Origin: Sulfobacillus harzensis
GTDB lineage: Bacteria > Bacillota > Sulfobacillia > Sulfobacillales > Sulfobacillaceae
DNA: 57,028 nucleotides
NCBI RefSeq assembly: GCF_012933365.1
Contig: NZ_JABBVZ010000018.1
Location: 1 to 57,028, forward strand
Direction: 5' to 3'
Shown here: positions 36,324-43,655 of the stretch, in pieces
Layout: each line of letters begins with the position of its first letter
Numbering within the stretch: the first letter of the stretch is position 1
The notes under the pieces: generated by a model
What the model was told of the DNA's origin: nothing
The model's database searches: none
The model's input: the letters and a program-made list of their open reading frames with translations, nothing else
Made by a program: the position numbers and the translations under genes

Positions 36324-36595
36324 TCCGCTACCTCCTCCGGGACCGCCGGCGGCAAATCGGTCATCTCAACCCGGTCGATGCGCACATCGACGTTGTAGTG
36401 CCGGGCGTCGGCATGGCCGCTCGCATTCAGGTAATACCAGCTGCCCGCGTCCATCTGGTCCAGCCCGTGCCCGACGACGTGGCGGATGACGCCCTTCTCA
36501 TCGGCGGACAGGTCTTGGTTGTAGTGATGCAGGTGCCGTTTGACGTACTCCTTCAGGTGATTCGGGTCCCCAGTGGCCGCAAGGCTCCAGCTCAT
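36320..36595 (-). CDS. Hypothetical protein
   Basis: 91 residues, His-rich in the first half (KRHLHHYNQDLSADEKGVIRHVVGHGL) and acidic at the end. No family recognised. GAGGAGG lies 8 nt before the ATG; it overlaps the following gene by 4 nt. Confidence 0.55.
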   Translation of the reverse strand: MSWSLAATGDPNHLKEYVKRHLHHYNQDLSADEKGVIRHVVGHGLDQMDAGSWYYLNASGHADARHYNVDVRIDRVEMTDLPPAVPEEVAE

Positions 36596-36609
36596 GAAAC
36601 GTCGCCTCC

Positions 36610-36873
36610 TCAGGATCCGGAAGACGCCGCGGCGGGCTTCGCGGCAGCGGTCTTGCTCGCTTCCACGACGGCCGAGGCCTGCACGTGCTTGCCTTGGACG
36701 TAGGCGTCGCCGGCGAGATACGAGAAAATCAAGCCGATGACGCTCAAGACGACATCTTCCTGCTTCGCGGTCATGGGGACGCCAAACGCCACCAAGAGAC
36801 CGAGAATCGCGGTAATGAGGGTGATGACCGCCCGGCGGGCGCCGACTACCTTCGCTAAAATGGAATGATCCAC
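36610..36873 (-). CDS. Holin-like small membrane protein
   Basis: 87 residues with two hydrophobic segments (AVITLITAILGLLVAFGVPM and DVVLSVIGLIFSYLAGDAYV) and a charged Ala/Lys-rich tail, the class II/III holin layout. Phage holins often have exactly this order of two spans plus tail; lysis function is inferred. GTG at 36,873 is preferred because AGGAGA is 9 nt upstream; the GTG at 36,882 is too close to it. Confidence 0.6.
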   Translation of the reverse strand: MDHSILAKVVGARRAVITLITAILGLLVAFGVPMTAKQEDVVLSVIGLIFSYLAGDAYVQGKHVQASAVVEASKTAAAKPAAASSGS

Positions 36874-36874
36874 G

Positions 36875-37132
36875 TTATTCACTCTCCTTTGGGGGTGTGG
36901 CCGGGGTTACCGGCGTGGATGCCGCGGGCGCTTCGGACGTCGCGGCGGGTGTCGCGCTTCCCGCATGCGGGTCCACCAGATGCTCGACGTCGGCGACCAC
37001 CTTCTTCTCCTCTCCCTCGAGGGCATGGATGTAATTGACCAGGGCATCTTTGAACCGGGCCCAGAGGGTGGCATTGAGGTGGACATCCGGATGCTCGAGG
37101 GCCGACAACACGGCCTTGGCTTCTTCTCTCAC
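36875..37132 (-). CDS. Hypothetical protein with helical N-terminus and Ala/Pro tail
   Basis: 85 residues: helical EEAKAVLSALEHPDVHLNAT and VNYIHALEGEEKKVVADVEH, then a low-complexity tail of Ala, Thr and Pro. GTG start with AGGAGG 6 nt upstream. It ends 2 nt before the holin-like start, so it may belong to the same lysis group. Confidence 0.55.
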   Translation of the reverse strand: MREEAKAVLSALEHPDVHLNATLWARFKDALVNYIHALEGEEKKVVADVEHLVDPHAGSATPAATSEAPAASTPVTPATPPKESE

Positions 37133-37142
37133 AGGTAGCCTC

Positions 37143-37352
37143 CTAACTTTCGTGGGCGAGACCCAAGGCCACCACATGCGCCCGGGCCTGCTTCAGGACC
37201 GTGGGGGACGCCATGCTCATCACGGTATCGAGGACCGTGGGCGACCCCGTTTGGTCGTACTCGAGGAACGCTTCGCAGAGGCGGACGTCCTGTCCATAGG
37301 TACAGGCCGCCTTCAACAGATGCCAGCAGGGTAGGCAGGAACTATCGGTCAC
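37143..37352 (-). CDS. Hypothetical cysteine-containing small protein
   Basis: 69 residues beginning MTDSSCLPCWHLLKAACTYG, with four cysteines in the first 26 residues that may bind metal. GTG start with GGGAGGTGA upstream. Its start overlaps the end of the next gene upstream by 11 nt. Confidence 0.5.
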   Translation of the reverse strand: MTDSSCLPCWHLLKAACTYGQDVRLCEAFLEYDQTGSPTVLDTVMSMASPTVLKQARAHVVALGLAHES

Positions 37353-37521
37353 GGCCGGTCACCTCCCGGGATTGTTGGGCGGCTAGCTGCACCAAGGCTT
37401 GGTTGTACTTCCGCCCCACGCCGGCGATGCACTGGGTCGGCGTCAGGCCGAACTTGGCGAGGCTCTGGCAGTAGCGCCACGTCGCCGGCAGGATGATGGA
37501 GTCGTTGGGCCGGGTTGCCAT
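37342..37521 (-). CDS. Small protein of the C-x2-LAKFGL-x-P-x-QC family, copy 1
   Basis: 59 residues. The segment YCQSLAKFGLTPTQCIAGVG followed by RKYNQ aligns without gaps to residues 28-52 of the 84-residue protein at 37,675, with cysteines 13 apart in both (Cys18/Cys31 here). GGAGGG is 6 nt before the ATG. A promoter-hairpin module lies directly upstream. Function unknown; it could be a small virion or regulatory protein. Confidence 0.6.
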   Translation of the reverse strand: MATRPNDSIILPATWRYCQSLAKFGLTPTQCIAGVGRKYNQALVQLAAQQSREVTGRDR

Positions 37522-37540
37522 GCATATCCCTCCGCAAAGC

Positions 37541-37596
37541 AAAATGGGCGCGGTCGTGTGACCGCACCCATCGTCTTTCGTGCTACTGACATTATA
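37541..37596 (-). promoter_or_regulatory. Promoter-hairpin module A
   Basis: Minus strand: -10 TATAAT (37591-37596), 15-nt leader, GACGATGG, then a 12-bp hairpin (ATGGGTGCGGTC / GACCGCGCCCAT, loop ACAC; 37544-37571) ending in TTTT. The ribosome site and start of the 59-residue gene follow within 20 nt, so the terminator-like hairpin is between promoter and gene. Confidence 0.65.
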
Positions 37597-37674
37597 CACC
37601 AGAGCAACGCCGATACAAGCAGAGGCAACAGAAGAAGGGACCCGCTTAGGCGGATCCCTCAATCCGGCAATGAG

Positions 37675-37929
37675 CTAGCGGCTAATGCCCTTGAGGTAGT
37701 TCTCCGCCCATTTGGTAGCAGGAGTCGAGTTGATCGCCTGAGCGAACGCCGCGGGCGACTCCTGCGTGATCCCTTGGTTGTAGCGGGCTCCGATGCCGGA
37801 GGCACACTGGGCGGGGCTCAGACCGAACTTGGCGAGCCCATTGCAGAACGCTTGGGCGTTGCCGTGCCAGTTCTGGGCACCGGCCTCGGCATTGCGCTTC
37901 CATTTGGCAGCAGCTTGCTGGAGATCCAT
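37675..37929 (-). CDS. Small protein of the C-x2-LAKFGL-x-P-x-QC family, copy 2
   Basis: 84 residues. FCNGLAKFGLSPAQCASGIG then ARYNQ is the part shared with copy 1 (Cys29/Cys42 here). A longer N-terminus (AAAKWKRNAEAGAQNWHGNA) and C-terminus (TPATKWAENYLKGISR) are unique. AAGGAGG lies upstream of the ATG, and its own promoter-hairpin module precedes it, so the whole transcription unit has been duplicated. Loosely recalls small phage proteins with KW...YxxG patterns. Confidence 0.65.
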   Translation of the reverse strand: MDLQQAAAKWKRNAEAGAQNWHGNAQAFCNGLAKFGLSPAQCASGIGARYNQGITQESPAAFAQAINSTPATKWAENYLKGISR

Positions 37930-37956
37930 GGTATTACCTCCTTGTGTCCAAATGCG

Positions 37957-38018
37957 AAATGGGCGCTCCCCCGTCGGGAACGCCCATCGTCTTGGCTATT
38001 CTCCTGTATTATAGCACA
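37957..38018 (-). promoter_or_regulatory. Promoter-hairpin module B
   Basis: Minus strand: extended -10 TGTGCTATAAT (38008-38018), 16-nt leader, GACGATGG and a hairpin (ATGGGCG-TTCCC / GGGAG-CGCCCAT; 37959-37987) ending TTT. Lies between the PIN toxin stop and the 84-residue gene. Confidence 0.68.
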
Positions 38019-38044
38019 AATGCCGACATACCATGTGAGGCGCG

Positions 38045-38527
38045 CTAAGGGCTACTTGTTCCGGCCGCAAACCAAGCTCCCTGCGGCGGGTTAGCTTGCA
38101 ACCACTTATCCGGGGTTAGGGCGGGAATGTGGAATGTCCTGAAGTGGCGAACGTTGTATGTAATAATCGCGTCGCAGTTATAGTGTTCGGCAATCAGCAT
38201 AATTGGGGCGTCGCCCGGGTCGGGTACCGTGGCACCTAACGCCGCGACGGCGGCCCGGTCTGGAAGCCAGTCCCCAACTTGAACGCTTCCCACTGCAATG
38301 CCGCCCGTGATGAACCCCACAACCTGGGCGAGATTCTTGAACGGGTCGCGCCACGTGGGCAATGCCACCGTACGAAGGTATTCCCGGATGACATACTCAC
38401 TGATGAGAACATCGGCTTGATGATTGATCACACAAGCCATCCCCAAAATGGCTCCTGCCGATTTTGATCCCGGTACCGTGATCAGAACGTTGGTATCGAA
38501 GAGCAACCGAGGGCGACTATTTGCCAT
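38045..38527 (-). CDS. PIN-domain toxin-like ribonuclease (VapC-type)
   Basis: 160 residues. LLFDTNVLIT gives the first catalytic Asp, SEYVIREYL the conserved Glu, and DPGDAPIMLIAEHYNCDAII the second and third acidic positions, as in PIN toxins of the COG1569 kind. It overlaps the AbrB-like antitoxin gene by 11 nt, with CAGGAG before the ATG. It likely cleaves specific RNAs when unpaired. Confidence 0.8.
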   Translation of the reverse strand: MANSRPRLLFDTNVLITVPGSKSAGAILGMACVINHQADVLISEYVIREYLRTVALPTWRDPFKNLAQVVGFITGGIAVGSVQVGDWLPDRAAVAALGATVPDPGDAPIMLIAEHYNCDAIITYNVRHFRTFHIPALTPDKWLQANPPQGAWFAAGTSSP

Positions 38528-38810
38528 AGTACTCCTGGAACACCTGCGCAGAACCTACCTCAACTAGGGCCATCACGTCGTCAAGCGTCATGTCTTCCGT
38601 AGATACATCAGGCTCCTCGACGATGGCCGACAGTTTCGACAAGTGACCAGCCGATAGGGTAATCCGCAATGATCCATCAGCCATAACCCCGACTTCAACG
38701 GGGGCTTCTTTGGGCAACATGGACCGGATGGGATCTGGTAAGATTAACCGCCCTTCGTCGTCAATGCGTGCGGCGATGGCCATAATTACCGTTCTGATGG
38801 ACTTATTCAT
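38517..38810 (-). CDS. AbrB/MazE-like antitoxin
   Basis: 97 residues. IAARIDDEGRLILPDPIRSML is a swapped-hairpin AbrB DNA-binding motif, followed by a helical tail (DMTLDDVMALVEVGSAQVFQ) that would bind the PIN toxin. The start is uncertain: ATG at 38,810 has only a weak AGGA, and ATG at 38,783 has no better site. Confidence 0.75.
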   Translation of the reverse strand: MNKSIRTVIMAIAARIDDEGRLILPDPIRSMLPKEAPVEVGVMADGSLRITLSAGHLSKLSAIVEEPDVSTEDMTLDDVMALVEVGSAQVFQEYYGK

Positions 38811-38934
38811 TTCTAATCATTCCTGATCAAATCTGTTGCCACCTTCCTGCTTCACCGTGTCACCGCTTCTTAGGGCCATTGGCCGGTCGTCCACGGGCGG
38901 ACACTCCACAGGCTTAACATCCGGCAGAACTTGC

Positions 38935-38994
38935 CGTACCGAAGGGGAGTCGGGTTGACTACCACCGGATTTATACGGTACGTCTCGCGTACCG
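38935..38994 (-). promoter_or_regulatory. Putative operator-promoter of the AbrB/PIN pair
   Basis: Perfect inverted repeat CGGTACG-N5-CGTACCG (38976-38994) abuts a -10-like TATAAA (38970-38975, minus strand). A third half-site CGTACCG is at 38935-38941. This arrangement suits cooperative autorepression by the antitoxin-toxin complex. Confidence 0.55.
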
Positions 38995-39250
38995 AAACCG
39001 TCGAACACCCCTGATGGCATCGATTTTACAATATCTTCATCATCGAGACAATCCGCCCCACGGGTTTTGGCGAACGAATTTTCCTCTTCACGGATCAGGC
39101 AAAGCTAAGTATGATCATAAATAGACAAATTTCAGCGAAACTGCATAAGCCCTCCTCCGCATACTTTTTCCCTTTTTGCGACATAAACATATCACCTCTT
39201 TACCTCTTATTCAATTGCTATGTCCAATTTGCCATGATTTCAAACGTTGC

Positions 39251-39280
39251 GAGCCCCCGGGCATTGGTACGCGGGGGCTC
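39251..39280 (-). terminator. Hairpin at the end of the structural gene block
   Basis: Nine-base-pair stem GAGCCCCCG / CGGGGGCTC with a 12-nt loop, 18 nt after the stop of the gene at 39,298. The U-tract is poor, so termination may be inefficient. Confidence 0.55.
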
Positions 39281-39297
39281 ATGGGGGCTAAACTAAA

Positions 39298-39669
39298 TCA
39301 GCTTAAGGATTGAGTCGAGAACCCGAGCAACCGCAGCATCTTCAGGGTGGCGGCGAGGCCGTCCTGCCCGTGGCCCACGGTGCCGCACTGGGGCGGGGCA
39401 TCCTTGGGGACGCACCAGTTCAGCACGCCTTCGGCATAGGTGAGCGTGCCCAGGTCTTGGCCGTGCCGGCCGGTGACGCGGTATCGGGCGAGCTGGGGTG
39501 GGTCGGCATTCACCCCGAAGTCCTCGAGGACCTTCTGCTCGACGGCGCCGCCGACCCGTTCCACACAGGCCCGCTCCTCGGGGGTGAGGTCGCTGAGCGG
39601 GGTAAATTCGCGCCCCGGAGCGAGGCACAGGCTGGCACCGTAGTCGCGTCCGAATTTCGACAGTTCCAT
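39298..39669 (-). CDS. Hypothetical protein
   Basis: 123 residues. LTPEERACVERVGGAVEQKV is a helical stretch; the second half (GQDLGTLTYAEGVLNWCVPK) looks beta-rich. No family recognised. GAGGAGG is 8 nt before the ATG. It is the last gene of the structural-type block. Confidence 0.55.
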   Translation of the reverse strand: MELSKFGRDYGASLCLAPGREFTPLSDLTPEERACVERVGGAVEQKVLEDFGVNADPPQLARYRVTGRHGQDLGTLTYAEGVLNWCVPKDAPPQCGTVGHGQDGLAATLKMLRLLGFSTQSLS

Positions 39670-39684
39670 AACTTTCCTCCTCTC

Positions 39685-41358
39685 CTACACCTGCGGAATC
39701 GGGCACGTCTGGCAGGTCGGAATGTCCCCGGCCAGCGCCTCGAGCACCCAGTCCGTCGCCCATTTGAGATTGGTCGTCGCATCGTGGCCCCATTCGGCCT
39801 CAATAGCCGACCAGTCCACCGTGCGGCCGCCCGGGTCAATCACTGTACCATCCCGCGTCTCGAGCGGAAGGCCCGCCTGCACCATCGTCGCAATGACGCC
39901 ATCTTCCACCTGCCGCTCGGCCGTGGAGTGATCCGCGGGTGGGTGGGGGAGACAGGTCGGATTCTGGAGCAGCGAATGTAAGGATTCGTGAATCAAAGTT
40001 TGGACGGCGTACGAGTCCTTCGACAACGCTGCCGGCGCGAGCTGAATCGAATTCGTGTCCGGGTTGTACTGCCCCTCGAGGATGTACTCCGGCGTCGCCG
40101 GCAGCGCCCGGTACCGAATCGGCACCCCACAGCCTTCCACGGCCAGGGCGAGTCGGTCATAGGCCGTGGCCGCGTTCACCATCCGGGTCGTGTCCTTTAC
40201 CTCGCCGGCGGTGGGCTGGTGGAGCTTAAATACACGGCTCTTGTCCACCCGCACCGTTTCGTGACCACCGGCGGGGGGTTGCCCGGGCTTCACGACCGCG
40301 TGATACGTCCGGTTGGCCGGGAGTGCCTGGTCATAGGCCGTCCGGAGCGCGTGCGCCTGCTGGGCCACCTGCTTCAGCGCCTCCGGGGTCGTGGCCCGCT
40401 TCGAGGCCTCAAAGAGCGCTTCCACCTGCGGGCGGAACTGCTCCAAGACCTTGCGCTCGGTCTCCGGATTCCGGGCAATCTTTTCCGGCGTCCAGTCGTA
40501 CTGAAAGAGGGCCGCGAGCTCCTCCTGCGCGAAGGCGAGGCGGGCTTGCACGTCCGGATGGTCCGCACCCTTCACGGCCGCATCCTCGGTCGCTTTCGCC
40601 AGCACCGCATCGACCCCGACCAAGTGTCCGCGCCCACATTCGACACAACCCGTGTCGATGCTCATCTCCGGGGCGTATTGGCTGTAAGGACCGTCTTGGG
40701 GGGGCGGCACGGGTGATTGGGCCTCGGAGGGCGGCGGCGTCCAACCTGGGCCCTGTGCGCCGGTCGCCACGGCCGCCACCTGCAGCTGGGTCCCGAGCGT
40801 GCCGGCGAGCGCCGCGGCTTCCTCCAATCCCTCGGCCGTGCCAATCTTATTCAACCCCGCCTGCCGGAGTTTCCGAATCGTCGGCAGCGTAGCCTCCCAG
40901 ACCTGTCGCTCCGCGGGCGGCAGGGTGGCGAGGCGTTCCGGGGCGAGGTCGAATCGTTCCAGCGCGGGGAGTTCGCTCAGGAGCCAGGCCTGCGCATCCT
41001 GAATGCGCTGCTGGGCCTCCGGATGCTGAATGCCATCCTCCCGCGCAAATCGGAGGGCTTCCTTAAGCGCCCCCGACGTCGCCATCACCTTGTCCCGCAT
41101 CACGGTGAGGGACGGGCCCGACGTCGCGGTGGCGGTAAACGACGGCATGGCCGAGGCCTTGGGCTTATTCTTCGACCCGGGCGGCCGTCCGCCCGGCTTC
41201 TTGGTAGTCTGGGCCTCAATGCGATCCAGCTGCGCCTGCAGCCGCTCATAGGCTTCCACCGTCTCCGAGGTCTGCCCGCTTTGCTTCGCAAGCCAGCCGC
41301 CCACCGTGTTGACGACGGCGGGGTGGGTGGCCCACTCCAACAGATTGTCGATTAACAT
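39685..41358 (-). CDS. Large protein with AT-hook-like motif, duplicated helical domain and HExxH metallopeptidase motif
   Basis: 557 residues. Near residue 55 KKPGGRPPGSKNKPKA resembles an AT-hook. Two copies of a roughly 65-residue helical unit follow (EALRFAREDGIQHPEAQQRI... and DAAVKGADHPDVQARL..., each with a PE-x-(L/I)-A-x(2)-P block), the second preceded by CVECGRGHL. Toward the end TLIHESLHSLL has the HExxH zinc motif, with a possible third ligand Glu in STAERQVEDG. It could be a virion maturation or entry protease, or a DNA-associated protein. AGGAGGTGA lies 7 nt before the ATG. Confidence 0.6.
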   Translation of the reverse strand: MLIDNLLEWATHPAVVNTVGGWLAKQSGQTSETVEAYERLQAQLDRIEAQTTKKPGGRPPGSKNKPKASAMPSFTATATSGPSLTVMRDKVMATSGALKEALRFAREDGIQHPEAQQRIQDAQAWLLSELPALERFDLAPERLATLPPAERQVWEATLPTIRKLRQAGLNKIGTAEGLEEAAALAGTLGTQLQVAAVATGAQGPGWTPPPSEAQSPVPPPQDGPYSQYAPEMSIDTGCVECGRGHLVGVDAVLAKATEDAAVKGADHPDVQARLAFAQEELAALFQYDWTPEKIARNPETERKVLEQFRPQVEALFEASKRATTPEALKQVAQQAHALRTAYDQALPANRTYHAVVKPGQPPAGGHETVRVDKSRVFKLHQPTAGEVKDTTRMVNAATAYDRLALAVEGCGVPIRYRALPATPEYILEGQYNPDTNSIQLAPAALSKDSYAVQTLIHESLHSLLQNPTCLPHPPADHSTAERQVEDGVIATMVQAGLPLETRDGTVIDPGGRTVDWSAIEAEWGHDATTNLKWATDWVLEALAGDIPTCQTCPIPQV

Positions 41359-41376
41359 GACCGGTCACCTCCTGCG

Positions 41377-41988
41377 TTACAACAGCGTGCTGGCGCCCCA
41401 GACAAGGGCGGCCACGGCCGCGGCCCCCGCCACCAACAGCACCGTGGCCGAAGGGCCGGACGACGGGGCGGGGGAACCGGACGACGTTCCCGAGCCCCCG
41501 GAGGCGGGGGCCGTGGTCGCCGGTGGGGTGGAGGCACTGGCTCCCTGCCCACCGCTCACCGCCTTCACGGCGGCCTCCGCCTGCGCCTTATATCGGAGCC
41601 ACGCGCCCCCTTGAATGTCGGCATTCCACGCGCTGAGGCCTTGCGTCTGATAAATGTGCAGGGCGGCTTTGGCGCTATTTAGGGGTATCGCAAGCCATGA
41701 CGCCCAGTCGCAAGGCTTCGTGCTGCCCGTGACCTGTGTCAGGTACGACTGCCAAGCATAGAAATGCACTTGCCAGTACCCGTAGGACGTGTAACCGCGG
41801 CAATCGGGATAGATACAAGTCGAACACGTTCCGAGGGCATCACCTGCTGCCGTCGCCACCCAGCTGGACTCATTTCCCGCAATCGCCACCATCAAGACCC
41901 GCAGGTTCACCGGCCCCTGCGGGGTATGGACCGTCACGTTCGGAAACGTCTGGACGGCGGCCAACGCACAGGCATGAATGTGGCTCAT
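41377..41988 (-). CDS. Membrane-anchored lysozyme-like (lytic transglycosylase) protein
   Basis: 203 residues. VLMVAIAGNESSWV offers catalytic Glu40, and YTSYGYWQVHFYAW is the matching substrate-groove motif of SLT/lysozyme folds. A Ser/Pro/Gly linker leads to a C-terminal hydrophobic anchor (TVLLVAGAAAVAALVWGAS). It probably cuts peptidoglycan glycan strands during entry or exit. C-terminal anchoring fits a membrane-bound virion enzyme more than a soluble endolysin. Start ATG at 41,988 has GGGCTGAGG just upstream. Confidence 0.68.
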   Translation of the reverse strand: MSHIHACALAAVQTFPNVTVHTPQGPVNLRVLMVAIAGNESSWVATAAGDALGTCSTCIYPDCRGYTSYGYWQVHFYAWQSYLTQVTGSTKPCDWASWLAIPLNSAKAALHIYQTQGLSAWNADIQGGAWLRYKAQAEAAVKAVSGGQGASASTPPATTAPASGGSGTSSGSPAPSSGPSATVLLVAGAAAVAALVWGASTLL

Positions 41989-41992
41989 GGCC

Positions 41993-42229
41993 TCAGCCCC
42001 ACAGGTGGCCGAGCAGGAGGGCGATGGTCGGTCCCACCAGCGCGGCCACGGCGATGTACCAAATACGCCCCTGTAGGGTCTGGATCTCCTGCCGTACGGC
42101 TCGGAGCCCCTCGGCCATCTCTTTCCGGATATCATCCACGTCCCGACGGAGCGAGACGGTCCGCTCATCCATTTGTCCGGCCCATGCGAGGGTCAACAGA
42201 CCGAGATGGTTGTCCTCTTCAGGCGGCAT
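41993..42229 (-). CDS. Small coiled-coil membrane protein (XhlA-like)
   Basis: 78 residues: a charged heptad-patterned helix (RRDVDDIRKEMAEGLRAVRQ) followed by one C-terminal span (YIAVAALVGPTIALLLGHLW). This matches XhlA-type phage lysis accessory proteins and also minor membrane proteins of internal-membrane viruses. Adjacent to the lysozyme-like gene. Confidence 0.6.
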   Translation of the reverse strand: MPPEEDNHLGLLTLAWAGQMDERTVSLRRDVDDIRKEMAEGLRAVRQEIQTLQGRIWYIAVAALVGPTIALLLGHLWG

Positions 42230-42251
42230 TGACCATCCCTCCTTCTCCCCA

Positions 42252-42614
42252 TTATCGCAGTTCGAGCAGCGCCCCCGCCACCCGCACCTGATTCGCCGTG
42301 CCGGCTGTGACGCTCACCGTGATGGCCTGCCCGGCTTGGGCCGTAATGACCCCGTTCACCGGGGTGATGCCTACGGGTTCGGAGACGTCGTTCACCAGCG
42401 TGACGGTCGTGGCCCCGGTGTCCGGGTCGGTGTAGCTCACCGAGACCGTGACGTCGGTGGCCGCCGTCTTGACGTTCAGGGACAGCACCAGCAGAAAGAG
42501 GCCGGTGACCGCCGGCGTCCACGTGAGGACGTCCGTGGCGTTGGTTGTGTCCAAGAGAGTCCGGATGTTCCGATCCGGGACTAACGGTGTGCGCGGAAAC
42601 GCGACTTCTGCCAT
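42252..42614 (-). CDS. Beta-rich small structural-type protein
   Basis: 120 residues, almost entirely alternating beta strands (VLSLNVKTAATDVTVSVSYT; PVNGVITAQAGQAITVSVTA). No enzyme motif and no membrane segment. Its start is contiguous with the stop of the 327-residue protein gene. A capsid cement, fibre base or penton-type role is inferred from composition and context. Confidence 0.55.
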   Translation of the reverse strand: MAEVAFPRTPLVPDRNIRTLLDTTNATDVLTWTPAVTGLFLLVLSLNVKTAATDVTVSVSYTDPDTGATTVTLVNDVSEPVGITPVNGVITAQAGQAITVSVTAGTANQVRVAGALLELR

Positions 42615-43598
42615 TTAGAGCACCCCCGCTTCGACCCGGCTGTAGACCTGTTGGCCCGCCGATGTGCCCAGCGCCTGCTGGAGCTCGGCGAGCGAGGTCT
42701 GACCCAGCCGTGTGGTCCACAGTTCCGACAGCGCCACGCGTTGGATGCCCAGTTGCACCGGGATAGCCGCACTAGGCACTTGGGTGGCGCTCACATGCAC
42801 CGTGATGGTCTCCAGCGCCGGGACGAAACAGGCCATCGGATGGTCGACGTCGCCCGGCCACGCATTCACCACAACATGGCCCGGGTCATTGTCCCGGTCC
42901 ACCGTGAGGGTGACGCCATCTTCGGGGTTCGCCCCCACCGCGATGGAGCGGAGCACCAGCATCTGATTGGCCGCGGCGAGGTACGCCGGGATGGTGGTCT
43001 GTTGTCCGGCCTGAATCGTGGTCATGAGCCCGTACGGGCGGTTGACGGCCACCTGCCGGTTGTCCACCGAGGTCCGGATGATGCCGTCGATGTTGAGGGG
43101 GACGTGGCCGCGGCCGATAAAGAGGCTCGGATTTTGCACGCCCAGCATTCGGAGGACTTGTTGGTCCTGCGAGGTCAGCCGTCCGCCGCGGAGCAGCTTC
43201 ATCGCCACCGGATCCCGCCAGACCGTCACAACGTAGGTGAGATACAGGGCGGGAATCGTGGTCTGGGTGGGATTGGTGACTTGGACCGACAGCTGGTCGA
43301 AAGCGCCGGCGCCGACGGAGACGGGCTGGAGGTTCGCCGGAAAGGTGGCGAGGTCGTAGCGCTGCTGAGCGCTGTCCGCCCGGATGACCAGTTGAGCGCC
43401 AGGCCAGGGGCTGGCGCCGACGGCGGTAAGTTCGACGTACACACCGGCCGGGTTCGCCGGGTTGTTCCAGTTTCGGACCGCGAAGAGGGGTTCCGAAGCC
43501 CCGGCCGCGAGGTTGTTGACCTGTACGGTGTAGGGGATTTGTTCGAGCCAATATTTCGCCGCATCTTTAATCGTGCCGGCGCCAAAATTTGAGGCCAT
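42615..43598 (-). CDS. Putative virion structural protein, beta-rich, 327 residues
   Basis: Beta-strand-rich throughout, with two segments that could each be a jelly roll: one from VQVNNLAAGASEPLFAVRNW to LTYVVTVWRDPV and one from LMTTIQAGQQTTIPAYLAAA to IPVQLGIQRVAL. A helical tail follows (LSELWTTRLGQTSLAELQQA). GGAGGAGG precedes the ATG. It may be a second capsid protein beside the 405-residue one. No HK97 features are visible. Confidence 0.5.
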   Translation of the reverse strand: MASNFGAGTIKDAAKYWLEQIPYTVQVNNLAAGASEPLFAVRNWNNPANPAGVYVELTAVGASPWPGAQLVIRADSAQQRYDLATFPANLQPVSVGAGAFDQLSVQVTNPTQTTIPALYLTYVVTVWRDPVAMKLLRGGRLTSQDQQVLRMLGVQNPSLFIGRGHVPLNIDGIIRTSVDNRQVAVNRPYGLMTTIQAGQQTTIPAYLAAANQMLVLRSIAVGANPEDGVTLTVDRDNDPGHVVVNAWPGDVDHPMACFVPALETITVHVSATQVPSAAIPVQLGIQRVALSELWTTRLGQTSLAELQQALGTSAGQQVYSRVEAGVL

Positions 43599-43626
43599 CG
43601 TCCTCCTCCTTTAGTTAAGGACCCGC

Positions 43627-43655
43627 GGGGCGGCACCTCTTACGAGGTGCGCCCC
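43627..43655 (-). other. GC-rich hairpin overlapping a stop codon
   Basis: Minus strand: GGGGCGCACCTC, loop GTAA, GAGGTGCCGCCCC, spanning the stop of the 102-residue gene. There is no U-tract, so it is more likely an mRNA-stability or processing element between adjacent structural genes than a terminator. Confidence 0.5.

Larger units (their letters stand above)
38811..39297. other. Intergenic region upstream of the AbrB/PIN pair
   Basis: About 490 nt. The right half (39,100-39,230) is markedly AT-rich with no ribosome-site-supported gene. The left half holds the operator below. A 67-codon minus-strand frame at 38,817-39,020 is open but the operator-promoter lies inside it, so I do not call it a gene. 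Confidence 0.5.

Noticed and set aside
38817..39020. 67-codon minus-strand gene before the antitoxin
   Set aside because: No ribosome site; the inverted repeat and -10 lie inside it.
39111..39296. 61-codon plus-strand frame in the AT-rich gap
   Set aside because: No ribosome site, opposite to the operon direction, and composition explains the open frame.
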